Of a stretch of DNA of 5,788 nt, positions 5,306 to 5,788 are shown one piece after another; the first letter of the stretch is position 1, and each line of letters begins with the position of its first letter. A program made the translations under genes and the position numbers. The stretch comes from an uncultured Eubacteriales bacterium (GTDB taxonomy: Bacteria > Bacillota > Clostridia > Oscillospirales > Oscillospiraceae), in NCBI GenBank assembly GCA_902461475.1, contig CABPXX010000104.1, forward strand, positions 1-5,788. Reading direction: 5' to 3'. The notes under the pieces were generated by a model. That model was not told the DNA's origin. It was given only the letters and a program-made list of their open reading frames with translations, and made no database searches.

Positions 5306-5788
5306 ATGAATGGTTCGTACAGCTATGGACAGGGGGGCGGGTACCACTATAACCCCAACCCCAAACGGCCCAGACGGGACGGAGACTGGGGGGACTGGCT
5401 GGGCATTGTGGTGCTCTTCCTTCTCCCCTTTGGCATCACCCAGGTCATCGCCGTGGTGTGGCTTGTGAGCAAGCTTCGGAATATGACCCGTCAGCAGGCC
5501 CAAAACTACGCCTTCCAGGCCAGACAGGCGGCGGAATTTGTCAAGGGAAAGGCGGGAGCGGCCTTTGGCGGCCAGACTCCGGTGAAACGAAAGGGTTTGG
5601 CCCCCGGCACCGTGAAAATGGTGGTGGGCGGCGTCATGGCCGGGATTTTCGCTCTGGGCACCATAGCTCAGCTGGCCACCTTTGTGGAGAGTCTGCTGTA
5701 CGGCTTCTTTTTCAGCGACGAGCTGGTCAACGTGTTTGTCATGCTGGCGGGCTTTGGCGTGGGCCTGGGTATGCTCCTCTCCGGTTCC
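5306..5788 (+). CDS. Unrecognised multi-pass membrane protein, N-terminal 161 residues; 3' end outside window
   Basis: The frame opens at ATG 5306 and stays open to the last base, so the gene is truncated by the window. I do not recognise the family. The N-terminus (residues 1-30) is a polar tail rich in Gly, Tyr, Asn and Arg (YSYGQGGGYHYNPNPKRPRR) and lacks a signal peptide. A first membrane helix spans about 31-55 (WLGIVVLFLLPFGITQVIAV). A basic, helical, Gln/Ala-rich stretch (about 56-98) follows, then helices at about 103-127 and 141-160, with a Gly-rich segment at the truncated end. Codon use matches the neighbours, and a strong promoter and a ribosome-binding site precede it. One untested thought is an XpaC-like protein (annotated 5-bromo-4-chloroindolyl phosphate hydrolysis family), which can have similar N-terminal membrane helices; the missing downstream part would decide. 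It is divergent from the VanW-family gene, so the two may share a control region. Confidence 0.8.
   Translation, partial: MNGSYSYGQGGGYHYNPNPKRPRRDGDWGDWLGIVVLFLLPFGITQVIAVVWLVSKLRNMTRQQAQNYAFQARQAAEFVKGKAGAAFGGQTPVKRKGLAPGTVKMVVGGVMAGIFALGTIAQLATFVESLLYGFFFSDELVNVFVMLAGFGVGLGMLLSGS

Noticed and set aside
5239..5352. Small open frame starting at ATG 5239 with GGAGG five nt upstream
   Set aside because: Its ribosome-binding site and start codon lie within the -35/-10 promoter interval, upstream of the likely transcription start. It overlaps the better-supported gene at 5306 and its sequence is not protein-like.

Overview
The window looks like chromosomal DNA of a GC-rich Clostridia, most likely an Oscillospiraceae-type gut Firmicute. 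This is inferred from strong GGAGG ribosome-binding sites, GC-rich third codon positions, TAA stops on all four genes whose ends are visible, and the gene families present (PFL/DUF711, FUSC, VanW-like, DUF2461). No mobile element, phage gene, CRISPR array, rRNA or tRNA was seen. It is mostly ordinary chromosome with one clearly damaged gene.

Layout. (1) Positions 2-709, plus strand: the C-terminal half of a PFL/DUF711 (UPF0210) protein, followed by a perfect GC-rich hairpin terminator. (2) Positions 804-2645, plus strand: a FUSC-family inner-membrane protein broken by a single in-frame amber codon at 1491-1493. Its expected start position also lacks a start codon, although a good Shine-Dalgarno sequence sits in front of it. 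(3) A 14-bp hairpin at 2651-2681 separates this gene from a convergent minus-strand pair. (4) The minus-strand pair is read from right to left: a membrane-anchored VanW-family protein (5065 down to 3377), then a DUF2461 protein (3371 down to 2685). They are 5 nt apart and the second gene's ribosome-binding site lies inside the end of the first, so they form an operon. (5) A 240-nt AT-richer divergent intergenic region (5066-5305) carries a plausible promoter in each direction. (6) From 5306 to the window end, plus strand: the first 161 residues of an unrecognised membrane protein that continues past the edge.

The genes do not form an obvious pathway. Three of the five encode envelope proteins (FUSC, VanW-like and the unrecognised membrane protein). 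The VanW-like/DUF2461 operon is the only pair whose arrangement argues for joint expression. I did not find a convincing new system. The points worth a second look are the amber-interrupted, start-less FUSC gene, the divergent C-terminus of the PFL protein next to G/C homopolymers, and the unidentified divergent membrane gene.
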